A DNA stretch of 64,000 bases from Amanita rubescens. Lineage: Eukaryota > Basidiomycota > Agaricomycetes > Agaricales > Amanitaceae. Numbering within the stretch: position 1 is the first letter of the stretch; every line of letters starts with the position of its first letter. Shown here piece after piece: positions 1 to 11,336 of this stretch. The notes beneath the pieces were generated by a model that worked only from the letters and a program-made list of their open reading frames with translations, made no database searches and was not told where the DNA came from. Location: positions 186,001 through 250,000 of the forward strand of contig WION01000031.1 in assembly GCA_015039365.1 (NCBI GenBank), in the 5' to 3' direction. The position numbers and the translations under genes were made by a program.

Positions 1-135
1 CACTATCGACGAGTAATGAAAAAGAACCAAAGTTAACACATATTGCAGCTTTTTTTTGCCACCCCCGGCCCTGATTAAGTGATCTGACCAATCTTCGGCC
101 TGAATCATCTGCGCCTTGAACTCGTCCACTAGAGC
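1..135 (-). CDS. Possible partial exon running off the left edge
   Basis: Read on the minus strand from 135 down to about 30, the sequence is open and protein-like (PQALVDEFKAQM..., then EDWSDHLIRAGG). It is preceded by a plausible acceptor (ACCGCAG ending at 136). It may be an internal or last exon of a gene lying mostly outside the window. I do not recognise the family. The reading frame stays open to the edge but becomes low-quality after about position 55, so the exon end is uncertain. Confidence 0.3.
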
Positions 136-605
136 CTGCGGTATGGGGAACGAGGGAGGAGACATAAGAGAATAACGAATGTTGTCTTACGTCGTTGAAT
201 AGGGGCGGTTTCGTAGTAACGCGTTAGTACTAAAGTGCGTTACTACTACTCGCTTTGCAGCCTGACCCTCTCTAAAAGCTTCGTCATTTGGCTAGTACCA
301 GCAACTCGGACAGATGGGACCGCATCTTGAGCATTTGGATGAAGGGCTAGTTTATGAACGTGAGCCTGATGTACAGCGTCTCGAGCTTAATGGTTATTCC
401 TGTGTTCCAGGAAATGTGCATTTGGCATGGGTTACTGTTAGTCGTCTGATTATGTAGCGCAACGTAAATGCATCAACTATATGATAATCCACCTGCCTGC
501 CTGGCACATTCAGAAAGCAAACGCAACGCTATAGTTGCAGGTGAAATCAAGCGGTATAAAGTTTGAGCATTTCCTCCTCCCGTTGCCAATGATACATATA
601 TTGCA
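136..605. other. Intergenic, nothing recognised
   Basis: This stretch lies downstream of the COG6 stop codon on the minus strand. I see no reading frame with protein-like composition, no tRNA-like fold and no repeat shared with the rest of the window. It probably holds the 3' untranslated region of COG6. Confidence 0.4.
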
Positions 606-3320
606 TCATACAGGTGCGTCCCCCTCTAGCCCAAATATCTGCCATAACAAGTGCACCTGTCCAAACGGTCTCTCGCTCCCAAGCAAAGTAGAAGCGGCCT
701 CATACTTGTTTTCTGAACTCCGCACATGCTCGCATATAGTTCTATACGCGCGCACCACCCGCTCTAATGCCGCTTGATGAATTTGGGCATGGTACCGTTG
801 CACTGTCAGCTGAGCGAGGCGCGAAGAGTGCACAACCTCGGGTCCCGATAGCCACATGGAGAAATGCCGAAGTGCCTTTTGTAGATCAGATGGCTGCATC
901 CCTGGAACATGCGATAATGGTTCCTATTCACGTGCGTGGCCCAATCAATTTCTTACCACACCAACATCGATTCTCCAACGCTCACCTGATGATGATGTCC
1001 CTCGCATATCTCCATCGCCTCTTCAAGGCCTGCTTCGGACATGATGTTTTCGTACTGATTACAACAGTGCGGCGTTTAACGATTTGCAATACAAAGAAAT
1101 GAAAGGGAATGGAGAAGATACTTGTACGTACATGATCGTTAATAAGGAACGCTACCCTCCCGTCAACAACCCCTTGGATCACTTCTCGCTTTTCCGATGT
1201 GAATTGGTATGGCTCTAAAACAGTCTGGGAAGGTGTCAAGACACGAATTGTTAGATAACCGGGATAGACTAGCTACCTGCAAATATGTCAACGCATTCAA
1301 AACATAGACTGGTTGATCCCATTTTGGCCTATGCCTCTTCTTGTCTTCACTCATGGAAACAATCGTTTCCAGTACAGGGTCGACCATGATATCCAACTGT
1401 TTACGAAATCCTGATACACGTGTTGTTTCATCTTCATCGCCGAGGAAGGAAGATTGATACACGACCATAATCTCACGCAAGATCTGGCAATGGTCCAAGA
1501 TTGCAAGAGATGGCGACAGGGACGTATCATCCAGGTCCTAAACGGGTCAGTACGTCACACAGCCCGAAGAAAGCCGCCTCACGATAGGAACACGAAGTAA
1601 GGCACGTCCTTGTGCTTCAATGGAGTCAAAGAACACCTTAAATGCAACGTCCGTTATCCTAGACAGGAAGTGTCAAATTTAGGCCCTGCGAGCGAAACGG
1701 GGGGACATACTCTTCCAACGTTTTGGAGACAGTGGCGTCTTCGCCAAGTGTTCGACGCATTGTGACAAGATAAAATTGTACGAGATTTGCAATTTTGTAT
1801 GAAACGATACTGCTTTCTTGCGAACGGACAGTTTGTAGAACACGAATCTTTTCATAACGAGGACATGAGTACTTTCATGGACAATATGAGGACGCCATAC
1901 CTTGAGAGGGTTGCACAGTTTCCCCACTCCATAATCCATGAGTTCCCGAATCCATTCTTCTTCCTCGTTTTCGTTAAACTTTCTTACACTGCCAACCATC
2001 CTACCATCGCTCTTCACTCCGAACAGAGCTTCAAGGAATTCTCGCTCCGCTGCTATTGCTTGGTGAACCCAGGCCAGCATATCGCCCACATAGCGCATGG
2101 GATCATGAGCATGCAACTCAATCGGACGAGGCAGCCCAGACGGTCCGCCTCGCGTTAGAGCTGTGGTAAAGGAAGTAAGAAGAGTTGCTTGTCGTGTTTC
2201 AGAAAGAATGGAAAGCGCTTCGCTGAAAGCTTATCTGTCAAACGAAATGACTCCGCAGCCTAAACAATGCGCATACCTAAGTAGCTCGGGCCTTTTCCGC
2301 AGCCGCTGAACACACTCGCATAAAGTTGGATTCACTTCATATTGAACGTCCCGGCTTAGTTGCCTGAATTCATTAGAGCACCAACGGAAAATTTTCTCAT
2401 AACCCTGTTCCAGGTGCGATGAAGTAGCCGCCATGATATCTACGCTAGAAACGTAATGTAAGAAGCAACCCATGAATGGACCATATATGAAGTATTCTCA
2501 CCCAGCTTGTGTGGGCGTCCCGTCATCGCCCGACATGAGTAACCTGCAGTCGTCTCTTATCCTTTCTGTCTTATCCATAGCAGCGAAGAAACGTGGACCG
2601 ACGAGGACGTCCCGTTCCGTTATCGCTTCTAATTCCTCCACCGTGAGGGTGAATCTCTGCAGAAACACTGTCGCGATAAGTTTCTTCGTCTCAGCTTCTT
2701 TTCTTTTCGCAACATGAGCAACAGCACGAACGAGCAAAAAGCATACACAAACCTTTCTTCCCGTAGCGTGCCTGCACGTTCCAGCAGCTCTTTGCTGGCC
2801 TCCTTTGTACGATCGAGGTGACCTTCAGCATCATCGCAGCTCGCCCGCATCTGGTCCACATGTCTTTGTAATTCCTCTACTTTCTAGACGGTTCTCTCAG
2901 TTAAACGAATAAAGCCGTCATATGCGCAACGCTTACTTCATTTACTTCTCCCAAGACTTTCATGAACTGTTGACTACCCTCCGCGAGCTTGTTTTCCATA
3001 TCTCTGCGAAAATTTTTCCGAGCCTTCGCCGCCAGCTCGCCTGAGACAACGCCAGAAGGCCCAGATTTCTTCATGATCCCAAATTCGTTACCATCGGTAC
3101 CGTTTACGCCAGAATCTGGTGGTTTGTCCCCGGATGAACTAGTCTGTGAGTAGAACTCGGACAATGTGTGAAGAGCTTCGCGCGTCGCGATATCGTCAAA
3201 ACTTGTCCCCAGTATTTTGTACAGCCTTAACGTGATCGGGTTTCTCCCCTGCGTTGGAGTACTGGATACATTTTGTCTGTCGGTCGAGGTATGTGACAAT
3301 GTGGAAGAGGAGGATGCCAT
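606..3320 (-). CDS. COG6: Conserved oligomeric Golgi complex subunit 6
   Basis: COG6 is a subunit of lobe B of the conserved oligomeric Golgi complex, which tethers retrograde vesicles at the Golgi. The N-terminal exon (about 2900-3320) carries the family-typical block NPITLRLYKILGTSFDD followed by REALHTLSEFY. Later exons are recognisable at about 2740-2860 and 2498-2710 (helical, Lys/Glu-rich, coiled-coil-like), 2290-2473, 1745-2116, 1290-1498, 1135-1200 and 606-899. The last exon ends LEGDAPV before a TGA at 606-608. Introns are short, as elsewhere here. I chose the ATG at 3318-3320; the upstream in-frame codon at 3326 is TTG. The gene lies tail-to-head with the glucanase gene, 206 bp away. 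I saw no disabling change. Exon borders are approximate. Confidence 0.85.
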
Positions 3321-3526
3321 TTTCAAAAACTGGCCCCATCAAGACCAATCAACTGATCTAGATTCCCACTAATTACACCAAAAACTGCTGGCACCACTAC
3401 CGGCGCCACTAGTATATCAATTAACTTTACAAATAATTGTCCTGCTAGCTACTATAATGAGTGACGAGATGCAATATAGCGAGTCCATTAAGCAGAATTG
3501 TATGAAGTCCGTTGGTTGTGTGTGAA
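3321..3526. promoter_or_regulatory. COG6 upstream region and glucanase 3' end
   Basis: This 206-bp gap separates the start of COG6 from the stop of the upstream minus-strand glucanase gene. It must carry both the COG6 promoter and the glucanase terminator. No TATA box is obvious in the expected place. Confidence 0.4.
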
Positions 3527-6173
3527 TCAGCTAGTGGCGGTCGTAGTTAGGGCTGTTGGGGTTGTGGATGTTAATACACCAGCCCCTGTGGAACTAGTGG
3601 CCGTCGCCGTTGCTTGGACGGTTGTGGTTGTTAAAGTGGGAACCGTCGGAGCTGTGGTTGCGACGGTGGGGACGGAGTTACCAGCGGGACAAGGAGCCGT
3701 GGGTGTCACAGCGAATGTTGCACTATATTCATTGAGGTACGTGCAACCAGCGATGGTCATTATGCCTCCTCCCGTATCAGCCGTGTCGAACCATCCATCG
3801 TAACCCTGGGTCACGCTGCTAGGAATAGAAGTGAAGGTAGGAACAGGGAGCGTGATGATAGTTGCGGTGTTTGTGTAAGTTGGCAGCAGGGACATGGGGA
3901 CGTCAATATTCCCGATGCTGGTAGGAGGCCATGGATACATCGACGACGATGACGCAGGAATGGACGAAGGTGTTCCAGTTTGCCAGGGTGAGAACGTGCC
4001 GCCGAAAAGCGTTGGAGTATAGCCCACAGATTCGCAAAATCCAGAAGCACTCCTCGGATCGCTGGGCATCCAGCCGTTCCTGTAGCCAAGTTGGTATGAC
4101 CACAACGGCGTTTCAATGTCTCCTGATTGTGCCGCGGCAATCTAGACATAAGCGCTGCATTCAGCTGCGCCATTCCCCCAATAGCACAATGAACATACCT
4201 TCCATGTCCAGAAGTACCAGTCGCCGAATGCGTCCATACTGGCCATCACAAAGTCTAGAATACCTTGCTTCATGTCCGAGGTGTAGGTAGACCAGTTGTC
4301 ATATTCACTGCAGTTGGGAGTTTGAGCTGGTGCATTAACGCCATGCAGGAACAGTCCGCAATCATTTGGTGAAGCCGCAAACTCTCCGACAAACGTCACA
4401 CCAAAAGTCGAACGGCTTTCAAGGAGCTGTCAGGATGTCGTCTAGTACTGCAATTGACGTCCACTGACCTTGCGTTGGTAGGTCCGCCCCAAGCACTACA
4501 AGCTGTAGAAGGCCATTGACCGCCTAGATAACCATTTGCACCAACAATATCCAAAGGTTGAGGTTGAGATCCGCCAAAAGAGAAATAACTGTGTTTATCC
4601 AACATGATGCGGTCTGAACCCTGTAGGAATCCTGCCCACTCTGAACCCTTCAGAAAACCGTCATGAATAGCAATATACTGCACGTGGTCAATGACGTTGC
4701 CAGATTGATGTCAAACTACTCACCGGTCCTTCCCCAAGTCCAGTAATATTCCTTATCATATCATGGGCTTGGAGGTAGAAGCTTGTAATCTCGGACATGC
4801 CGATGGTATTCACGAGGGCCTCGTTCACAATCCCGAAGATCGGAATGAGGTTACGATATTCCGGTTGTGAAATAAATTCGGTCAGGACGCGTAGATAGTA
4901 TAACGTCCTTTCAGCGTTGGCAATACCCATGTTCCCGTACAAGAAATTCACGGAACCTAGCCTTGATAGGGAAATTCAGTTGTTGGTATAAGCAGTGTAC
5001 GAAAGGAAACTTACCGTCCAGAGTGATTGTAACCGTTTTGCGACCCTGGAACGGCATGTAAGTCAAGGCAGACCCTTAATCCGTATTTTCTGGCCCAGCC
5101 CAAAAAGCGAAGGAAATACCTAGAGTTGGGGGATGAGTGGTTGGACTTAAATAAGTCTGAGGCACTCACTTCCACGAAGTCCGAGCTAGGAACGGTTCGT
5201 TGAACGGATCTTGTGTCCATGTCTCTACCGCCCAAAACGCGAGCGGTACCCTGATGAAGTTAAGCCCAGCAGCTATGATACTCCCGTTTCACCGTCATAT
5301 CCATATATAGACTAGCAGTACATACCAGCCATCTCTGCGATATCTTCCTCACTCTTAGAAGAGAATTATTGAGCTCTAATTCATTATGCTGAAAGATGGA
5401 CAGACTTACGATAAAGGTGTCGTAGTGTTGCTCTAGTTGGTTGAGACCGCCGTTTGCTGTGTCCGCGGCCATTGCTACACTGAGAGTCCATTCATCTACA
5501 GCCGTCGGGTACCTCTGATATATATCAGGAGTAATAAATGGCTCGAGGACCAGCCATCCGCCAAGGTTTACACCATAAATACGATCAACGCCCCAGGTCC
5601 AAGTTGAGTTCAATGGAGGTGTCCAGGAATTTGGACGAGCATTATCATTGAATGGATTCTCCGGATCATGAACCCCTACAGTGACGGATTAGTTTTACCA
5701 CAACCACAATCACAAGGGATCCAACTCAACAATATCCTCCAAAATTATTTATATAAGTGAACGACGTCCCATTGGCCAAAAGTACCGTAGATCCATTTCC
5801 CCCATACTTGAAAGACATTAAAACCTCAAAATTGACGAATTGACTTTATACTTACGATTACTCCGTCAGAAGCGGTTGTACCAGGGCCCCCGGAACTCCC
5901 TGAAGGATTGCTTGCATCCTCGTGTGTCTTTGGTTTGAGTATGACGAAATAGACAGGTAGAACCACCGCAAGGACGACCACGACTATTAAAGCGCTAAGA
6001 AGGCTGAGATAAACGATGAAACGCTTTCCAGTTGTTTTTGGCGTGGATTCAGTCACCGGATCAAAAACTTCGCTTGGAGACTGTTGTTCGCCCAACAAAG
6101 GGTCAGATACCCTCGACGAGAGACCATCTTGAGTCCCAAAGGCCTGAACGGAAGCGGAGGAGGCGAGGGACAT
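3527..6173 (-). CDS. GH5 exo-1,3-beta-glucanase, type II membrane-anchored
   Basis: This is a glycoside hydrolase family 5 (GH5_9-like) exo-beta-1,3-glucanase that likely trims beta-1,3-glucan at the cell wall. The first exon (about 5860-6173) gives a cytosolic tail, a single hydrophobic span (about residues 50-77, rich in Val/Leu/Ile) and a Gly/Ser linker, so the catalytic domain should face outside. The catalytic part has [27 protein letters not shown], the acid/base motif IVNEA (about 4830) and the nucleophile motif FVGEF (about 4390). The last exon (3527-4105) ends in a long Thr/Ser/Pro/Ala-rich tail that is probably O-glycosylated. The stop is TGA at 3527-3529. About eight exons are visible and all key motifs are intact. 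The membrane anchor followed by a Thr-rich C-terminus is unusual compared with classical secreted EXG1. Confidence 0.85.
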
Positions 6174-7795
6174 GGGGGACGGAGAGAGAAGCCAGTATGG
6201 GAATAAAAAACCTGTTGACGGCCGTAGCCCGTGTTACTATTAGCGTGTAACTTTAACCTGAATATCAGTTATCGCTACTGATTTGGCAATGACATCAAAA
6301 ATTGTCAGCTTCGCGTACTCGGAGGCGATGCCGAGACTCGAAAACAAATATCCCACGCCAGTAACGCCAAAAGATTTGCATGCTGAAGCTTGCTGAGTCC
6401 TGCTGAGTTGATAAGGTGAGGGTACTATATAACTAGCGCACGCGCCAAGATTCTGCATCAGCCTCATGATGTCCAGACATGAAACTATTCGCCACGTGTC
6501 GTTCCGGCGCCTGCCGAAGAAATGCTGTACAGTGTCAAGCGTACCCTAGAAGACCCTAGACCAGGACCTGGGTAACTCCCAGCCTCTAAGTATATATGGG
6601 TCGCACTACTACCCTCAGTCTGGGCCGGAGCCAACCAGAAATGCGGATAATAGAATTCGAACTCTTGTTCGTCTCTGAAATTCACACAATCATCTCTCCA
6701 TGTCTATGACATAACACACGCGCTACGCGCTCCCTGACCGGTCTCCAAGTTTGTCGGCTGCAATTCACGCGTCATGCCTGGCTGGGGATGTCCTCTTGAC
6801 AATCGTGGTAAGACCCTCCCAAGATAGCACTCGTGTTCTGACTGTTGACGGCCCTTTATTTGTCGTTCCAGCCATGCTGTGATGGTTGTAGTGCGACTTT
6901 GATGACTGTATTGCCGACTTCGCGCCGACTGCCAAAAGTAAGCTCTTACTGCATCAACCCGCGCACCAACAGTTCTTGATGAGTTTGCCGACTTCATTAT
7001 CTGTCATCTCATCGGGAGCATCAATAACTCCTGTAAGCGCGCCATGGGCGTGGCACGCAGAAAAAAAACTTGAAGCTCTGGCTCATGGACCGTCGGTCCT
7101 GTCCCCCGACAATACCATTTTTTGCACATGATTTCACACCCATTTCCCCACAAACCTGACAAACATTTCGTACTAACGCTGATGTCAACTTTCCAGAAAA
7201 TCCTGTGACAAAGTATCGGCGAATCAGATCTATGCCTCACCGGCGATCGAAGGGCAAATGCCGTGTCCCCATTCTGTCGGCCCCGGAACAGCTCATAGTC
7301 CCGAGCACTCTTTGAGAGAAACTTGAATAGAGTAACGCCACCGCCGAATAAGATTAGCATCAGACGCTCAACCGACGTTATGCTGGCGTCGAATCGGTTA
7401 CATTACAATCGCCCCTGCGCCAGTTGATTCGAAAAGGAAAGTTGCCTGAAGCTCCCCACTAGAATCGCTTACCAGACAAATGCGGTAGTGCCATCAATTT
7501 TCATGTTACTTGTCCATTTAATATCCGTAGCGCGACGCGTCCCTGACGGAAACTTAGCAAATAGTCGTTTTCGGATCGTTTCTTATGCTATCCCAAGAAT
7601 TGCTTGAATGATTGGGATCCATCACCTTGCCGAGCCAAATGCAGTCAATTCATACCAAAACAATGGATTCGAACCGCCGGCGTTGCAACCGGAGAGATGA
7701 ACAGAGGAAGAACAACCGTAAAATGAAGCGCACCTATTTCTACAAGTACCCAAGCGGCGCGACTCCAGATCTCGTCCCTCCTACTCCTCGATCCA
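6174..7795. other. 1.6-kb intergenic region between divergent genes
   Basis: This gap holds the promoters of the minus-strand glucanase and the plus-strand zinc-finger gene. Minus-strand open frames at 6240-6467, 6704-6997 and 7004-7360 have no recognisable domain and no supporting splice pattern. I see no RNA gene or repeat. Confidence 0.4.
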
Positions 7796-9097
7796 ATGGC
7801 TCTTACACTTCCAGTGGAAGAGTTAACCCGCCTTCAAGTTATCTTCAAGCTATCGTTTCCCGATGACCTCCTCACGTTTGAGATGTTGTCAAATCTAGAT
7901 GCTCCGAACATCTCCACTCCCACATCCCTCAGCGGTTACAAACTTCATCTTCGGGGAAGCAGAGAGGGTTCGGGTCTTTGTCTCAGAGTGTGGGCCCACT
8001 ACGATGGTGGCTCCCAACTACAAGAGTCAACATCTGATGTGAGTGAAGGTGAGCAAAGTCGCGATAGTGAATTTTGCTACGCTAACTATTATCTTGCAGG
8101 CGAGCACCCGGAATCACCGTCACAGCATAGTATTGAGACGTCGTCTGTGGCCGATACACCGTTGGAGCTCGAGAATGATATCAATGTTTCCATTGGTCCG
8201 CCAGTCGGCATCTACCCGAAAGCTATGGCCGAACCAGTGTGGTACGATCTACAAGAACAAGATGGTCCAACCCAACTACCTGATGCCTTCGGTTGCACAA
8301 ACCCTTCTGTGGGCTTTGTGGGTGATGAGTGGCTCGAGGTGGACGCATGTGCGTAGTAAACTATCTCTGAAGCTTCGTAGGCGCTTGCTAATGAATTTCA
8401 CAGCATCAGGATTTTTGGGTTCTGTCGACGATGTGGTCCACACAGTGCCACACATCAACGCCCACTTTGATAAACAAGTCTCATGTGACTATAATGGTAA
8501 GCCTTGTTGCGCCAGGAATCAAGCTCTGATTAATGATAATAACACCTGATAGGGATTCCTCCATCCACACCATACACGTCGTTCTTATCGGGCTCGAATC
8601 CTTTGTGCGACGGGAACCCCACAGACCCTAGTTGTCCACAATTCCTCGGTTCTCACTCAAGATCCCAACCTAGGCTGCTCCACATGCCAGTCAATTTACC
8701 CGTAGATTCGTTATCCAGCCCGTCCTCGGACGAAGAGTCTCATAGCGCCACATCGCCCACATCATCGCCCACCATCGGCCCGAGGCCATATCGTTGCTTA
8801 GAGCCTGGCTGTGACCGGTGGTTCAAACGCGATTATACGCGTAAAGTACACATGCATACACACCGACGAAGGGATAGAAAACCCTTCTGTTGTAACTTCC
8901 CCGGCTGCCCTGAGCGTTTCTCGCGGAAACACGATCGGCTCAGGCACGAGGTCGGACGTCATGGACTTGAAAGCGAATGGAACTGCCAACCCTGTCATCG
9001 ATTCTTCTCCTCCAGAGCAACGATGGAACGCCATATTTTTGACAAACATGGAGATATTGCCATCACCACAAAGACGCAGACTCGGAAGCCTTCATGA
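7796..9097 (+). CDS. C2H2 zinc-finger transcription factor-like protein
   Basis: This is a probable nuclear DNA-binding protein. The C-terminal exon (about 8551-9097) encodes three zinc fingers: YRCLEPGCDRWFKRD... with a C-x4-C pair, FCCNFPGCPERFSRKHDR..., and a final C-x2-C finger (NCQPCHRFF...). A Ser-rich linker precedes them. The N-terminus (MALTLPVEELTRLQVIFKL) is a conserved-looking acidic/hydrophobic segment of unknown role. Introns: 8049-8099 (51 nt, donor GTGAGC, branch GCTAAC, acceptor TTGCAG), one at about 8349-8403 and one at about 8494-8550. The first intron is a multiple of three and has no in-frame stop, so retention would give a protein 17 residues longer. I chose the ATG at 7796 because the frame upstream is unrelated. 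The target genes are unknown. Confidence 0.75.
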
Positions 9098-9547
9098 TCC
9101 TTTATATGGACCATGTTCTTTATAGTAATTTATCCCCATAGTTGATGAAGCAAGCATTTTACATGGTCTAATGCCTTACTCTTTATGTAAGTGTCGGACA
9201 GATATGCATCGGCAACTATGTACCACAGCATACGCATTTTTTGTGGCAGTCGACGACACGGTGGCTTTATACATAAAAGGTGCCTAGTAATGGAGGAGTC
9301 GGATCATGTGGTATACTTGTTTCTAGCATGATATGCATAGGCAACAAGTAAAAGGGGGAATGTAACGTCCTTGTTGGGATCATACTACTAGCCGCTCGGC
9401 GCGTCGGTGCGAGACGCAAGTTATTACGTAATGTATTGTGGCAGCTCTACCACTTGGCACTTACCGGGAACCCTGATATCTTCATCGAGGCAAATCTGGG
9501 ACAGCGAGAATAGCAACTTCTACCAGGTTTAAAGTAATACCATCGTC
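9098..9547. other. Intergenic, nothing recognised
   Basis: This 450-bp gap lies between the zinc-finger stop codon and the BTB gene start. It is AT-leaning at its left end (likely 3' UTR). A near repeat, GATATGCATCGGCAAC at about 9200 and GATATGCATAGGCAAC at about 9331, is present but its role is unclear. Confidence 0.4.
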
Positions 9548-10628
9548 ATGACCCACGGAAGGTTTCAGAGCACCAACATCCATTCTGCATATTGGTTCGA
9601 TGATGGTTCCATCGTATTGCGTGTACAGGAACAATTGTTCAGGGTTCATCACAGCCTCCTATCTCGTCTCTCCCCATTCTTTACCACTTTAGGAACGGCG
9701 GGAGCCGCCCCGAGCGATGCTGGTGATTTCAATCTCTTCCCCGAGACGGCTAGCCTTGTTCACCTGTTCGGTTTCAGTGGACCTTAGCGCCGAGATAGCG
9801 GCATCTGACCTCGTAATCTTACTTCAGCATCTATACCATGACATGTGAGTGGATTGAATACACGTACTGAATGCGCCCTGCCTTGACGCCTAATGCTGTT
9901 AAGTCCAATCTCTCCGGATACATCCATGGATCGTTTTGCATCCATTCTACGCATCACAAGCCCTCGGTTACTTGATTTTCCGGCCGTTCATTCTGTGGCT
10001 AAAGAAGCATTTGTTGCCAAGTTCCCCCGGGAGCTGGTGCTCGACTACCAACCTTCGGATACCCTTCAGGCACTTGCACTCGCCAATGAGTACAAGCTAC
10101 TAAAAGTGAGCGCCATCCATTCATACCATGTGACATCATCTTACGCTTGCCTGTCTCCTGCGTTTGAAGGTCCGGAAAGCCTTGCTGTATAGCATCGTCA
10201 TAAGCGATGATTACAACTTCCACGGAACAAGCGAAGCGGCAGGACCCATCACCATCAAGCCTGATGCTGAGTCTGAAATTACCATCATCAGGACCCAACA
10301 AATCGTTTCCGGCACGGATGCAAAATGTTGCGCCGACCTCCTGAATAAGTTAATCGACCACTTCACCCCGGTCGTTTTCACGCCGGCCACCACGCCCCAT
10401 ATCGCCTGCACTGACGTGTTTGCGGACACGTGGTCGTCGCTCATCGCTGAACCTGCGATTGTAAATGATTGGTTAATAAGACCCCTTGAAACTCTGGAGC
10501 GGATGAAAAATATCGACTGGCAGGGACAAGGCCTATGCGCCTCGTGCACATCGACTCAGCGAAAGGAATGGACGACAAAACAATATGCGATTTGGAATAT
10601 GATGGACGGCTGGTTAAATGATGATTAA
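9548..10628 (+). CDS. BTB/POZ domain protein
   Basis: This belongs to the expanded family of Agaricomycete proteins with an N-terminal BTB/POZ fold, a protein-protein interaction domain often used by Cullin-3 adaptors. Typical motifs are FDDGSIVLRVQEQLFRVHHS and LLSRLSPFF (residues about 15-45), then SAEIAASDLVILLQHLYHD and DFPAVHSVAKEAFVAKF. Three introns fit the frame: 9723-9777 (55 nt), about 9844-9898 and about 10108-10170. The C-terminal exon (about 10171-10628) has a conserved-looking Cys pair (GLCASC) near the end and stops at 10626-10628. The reading frame is intact after splicing. The partner and role are unknown. Confidence 0.75.
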
Positions 10629-11287
10629 CAATGAAAAGGTGTTTCTCTCGTGTTATTAAAGGCGTGTATTCTGCTGCTCGTTATATTTGTGGGTCAAAGC
10701 TTGTATGAACGATTCTCATTGAATGCGGTATGTGGGCAATTCAGGACTCTATTTTATTCTACCACTCATTTCTTTTAAGCCATTAGCCAGCCGATACAGC
10801 TTTCCTGCCCTATCAGTTCCAAAGTCGTGAGGGAACGTCAAGAAATGACGCACACATAATAAGGAGTGTGAATTTCAATCTCTGATCCGACCGCCACAAG
10901 AACAAATGCATGATAACGGTGACTTAACAACTGCTGTTAAATCCAGTCTGGAGTGCGTTGCTATGTGCCGTAAAATCTGTACTAAGCCTATCAAAAGTTA
11001 TTAACACGTGCTATCTAACAGTTTTCCTGTGTCGAGCCACCACAGTTTGTTGTTTTGCGGTGAAATGAAATCGAGGTCATCGTTGTGTGGGTCCCGATTA
11101 CAACAATGCAATACAATTGCTCATGAGACCATCTTGTTACTCCGCGCGCCCACAGGTCCCTAATGTTGGGCCTTGTGGTCAAGGGGTTAAACCAACAGCG
11201 GGAAGTAGCAAGGCACTGAACACCCATTGTTCCGTCTCTTGTGAAGTGCGATTTCACATAGCAATTGCGAGTCAACTAACGGCCTGG
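10629..11287. other. Intergenic, nothing recognised
   Basis: This 660-bp gap precedes the ABC transporter gene. Open frames in it (11015-11275 minus, 11087-11521 plus) are not protein-like. It should contain the transporter promoter at its right end. Confidence 0.4.
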
Positions 11288-11293
11288 TATAAA
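11288..11293 (+). promoter_or_regulatory. TATA box of the ABC transporter gene
   Basis: A perfect TATAAA lies 44 nt before the ATG at 11337, a usual spacing for a fungal gene with a short 5' leader. Confidence 0.5.
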
Positions 11294-11336
11294 GGGAGAC
11301 GCCCCACTGCTAACTGTCTACAAATTCGTGCTCGAT

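Noticed and set aside
7004..7360. 118-codon minus-strand frame upstream of the zinc-finger gene
   Set aside because: No known motif and unusual composition; kept as non-coding.
11160..11240. tRNA-like text (TTGTGGTCAAGGGGTTAAACC)
   Set aside because: It resembles an A box, but there is no B box (GGTTCGANTCC) and no acceptor stem pairing.
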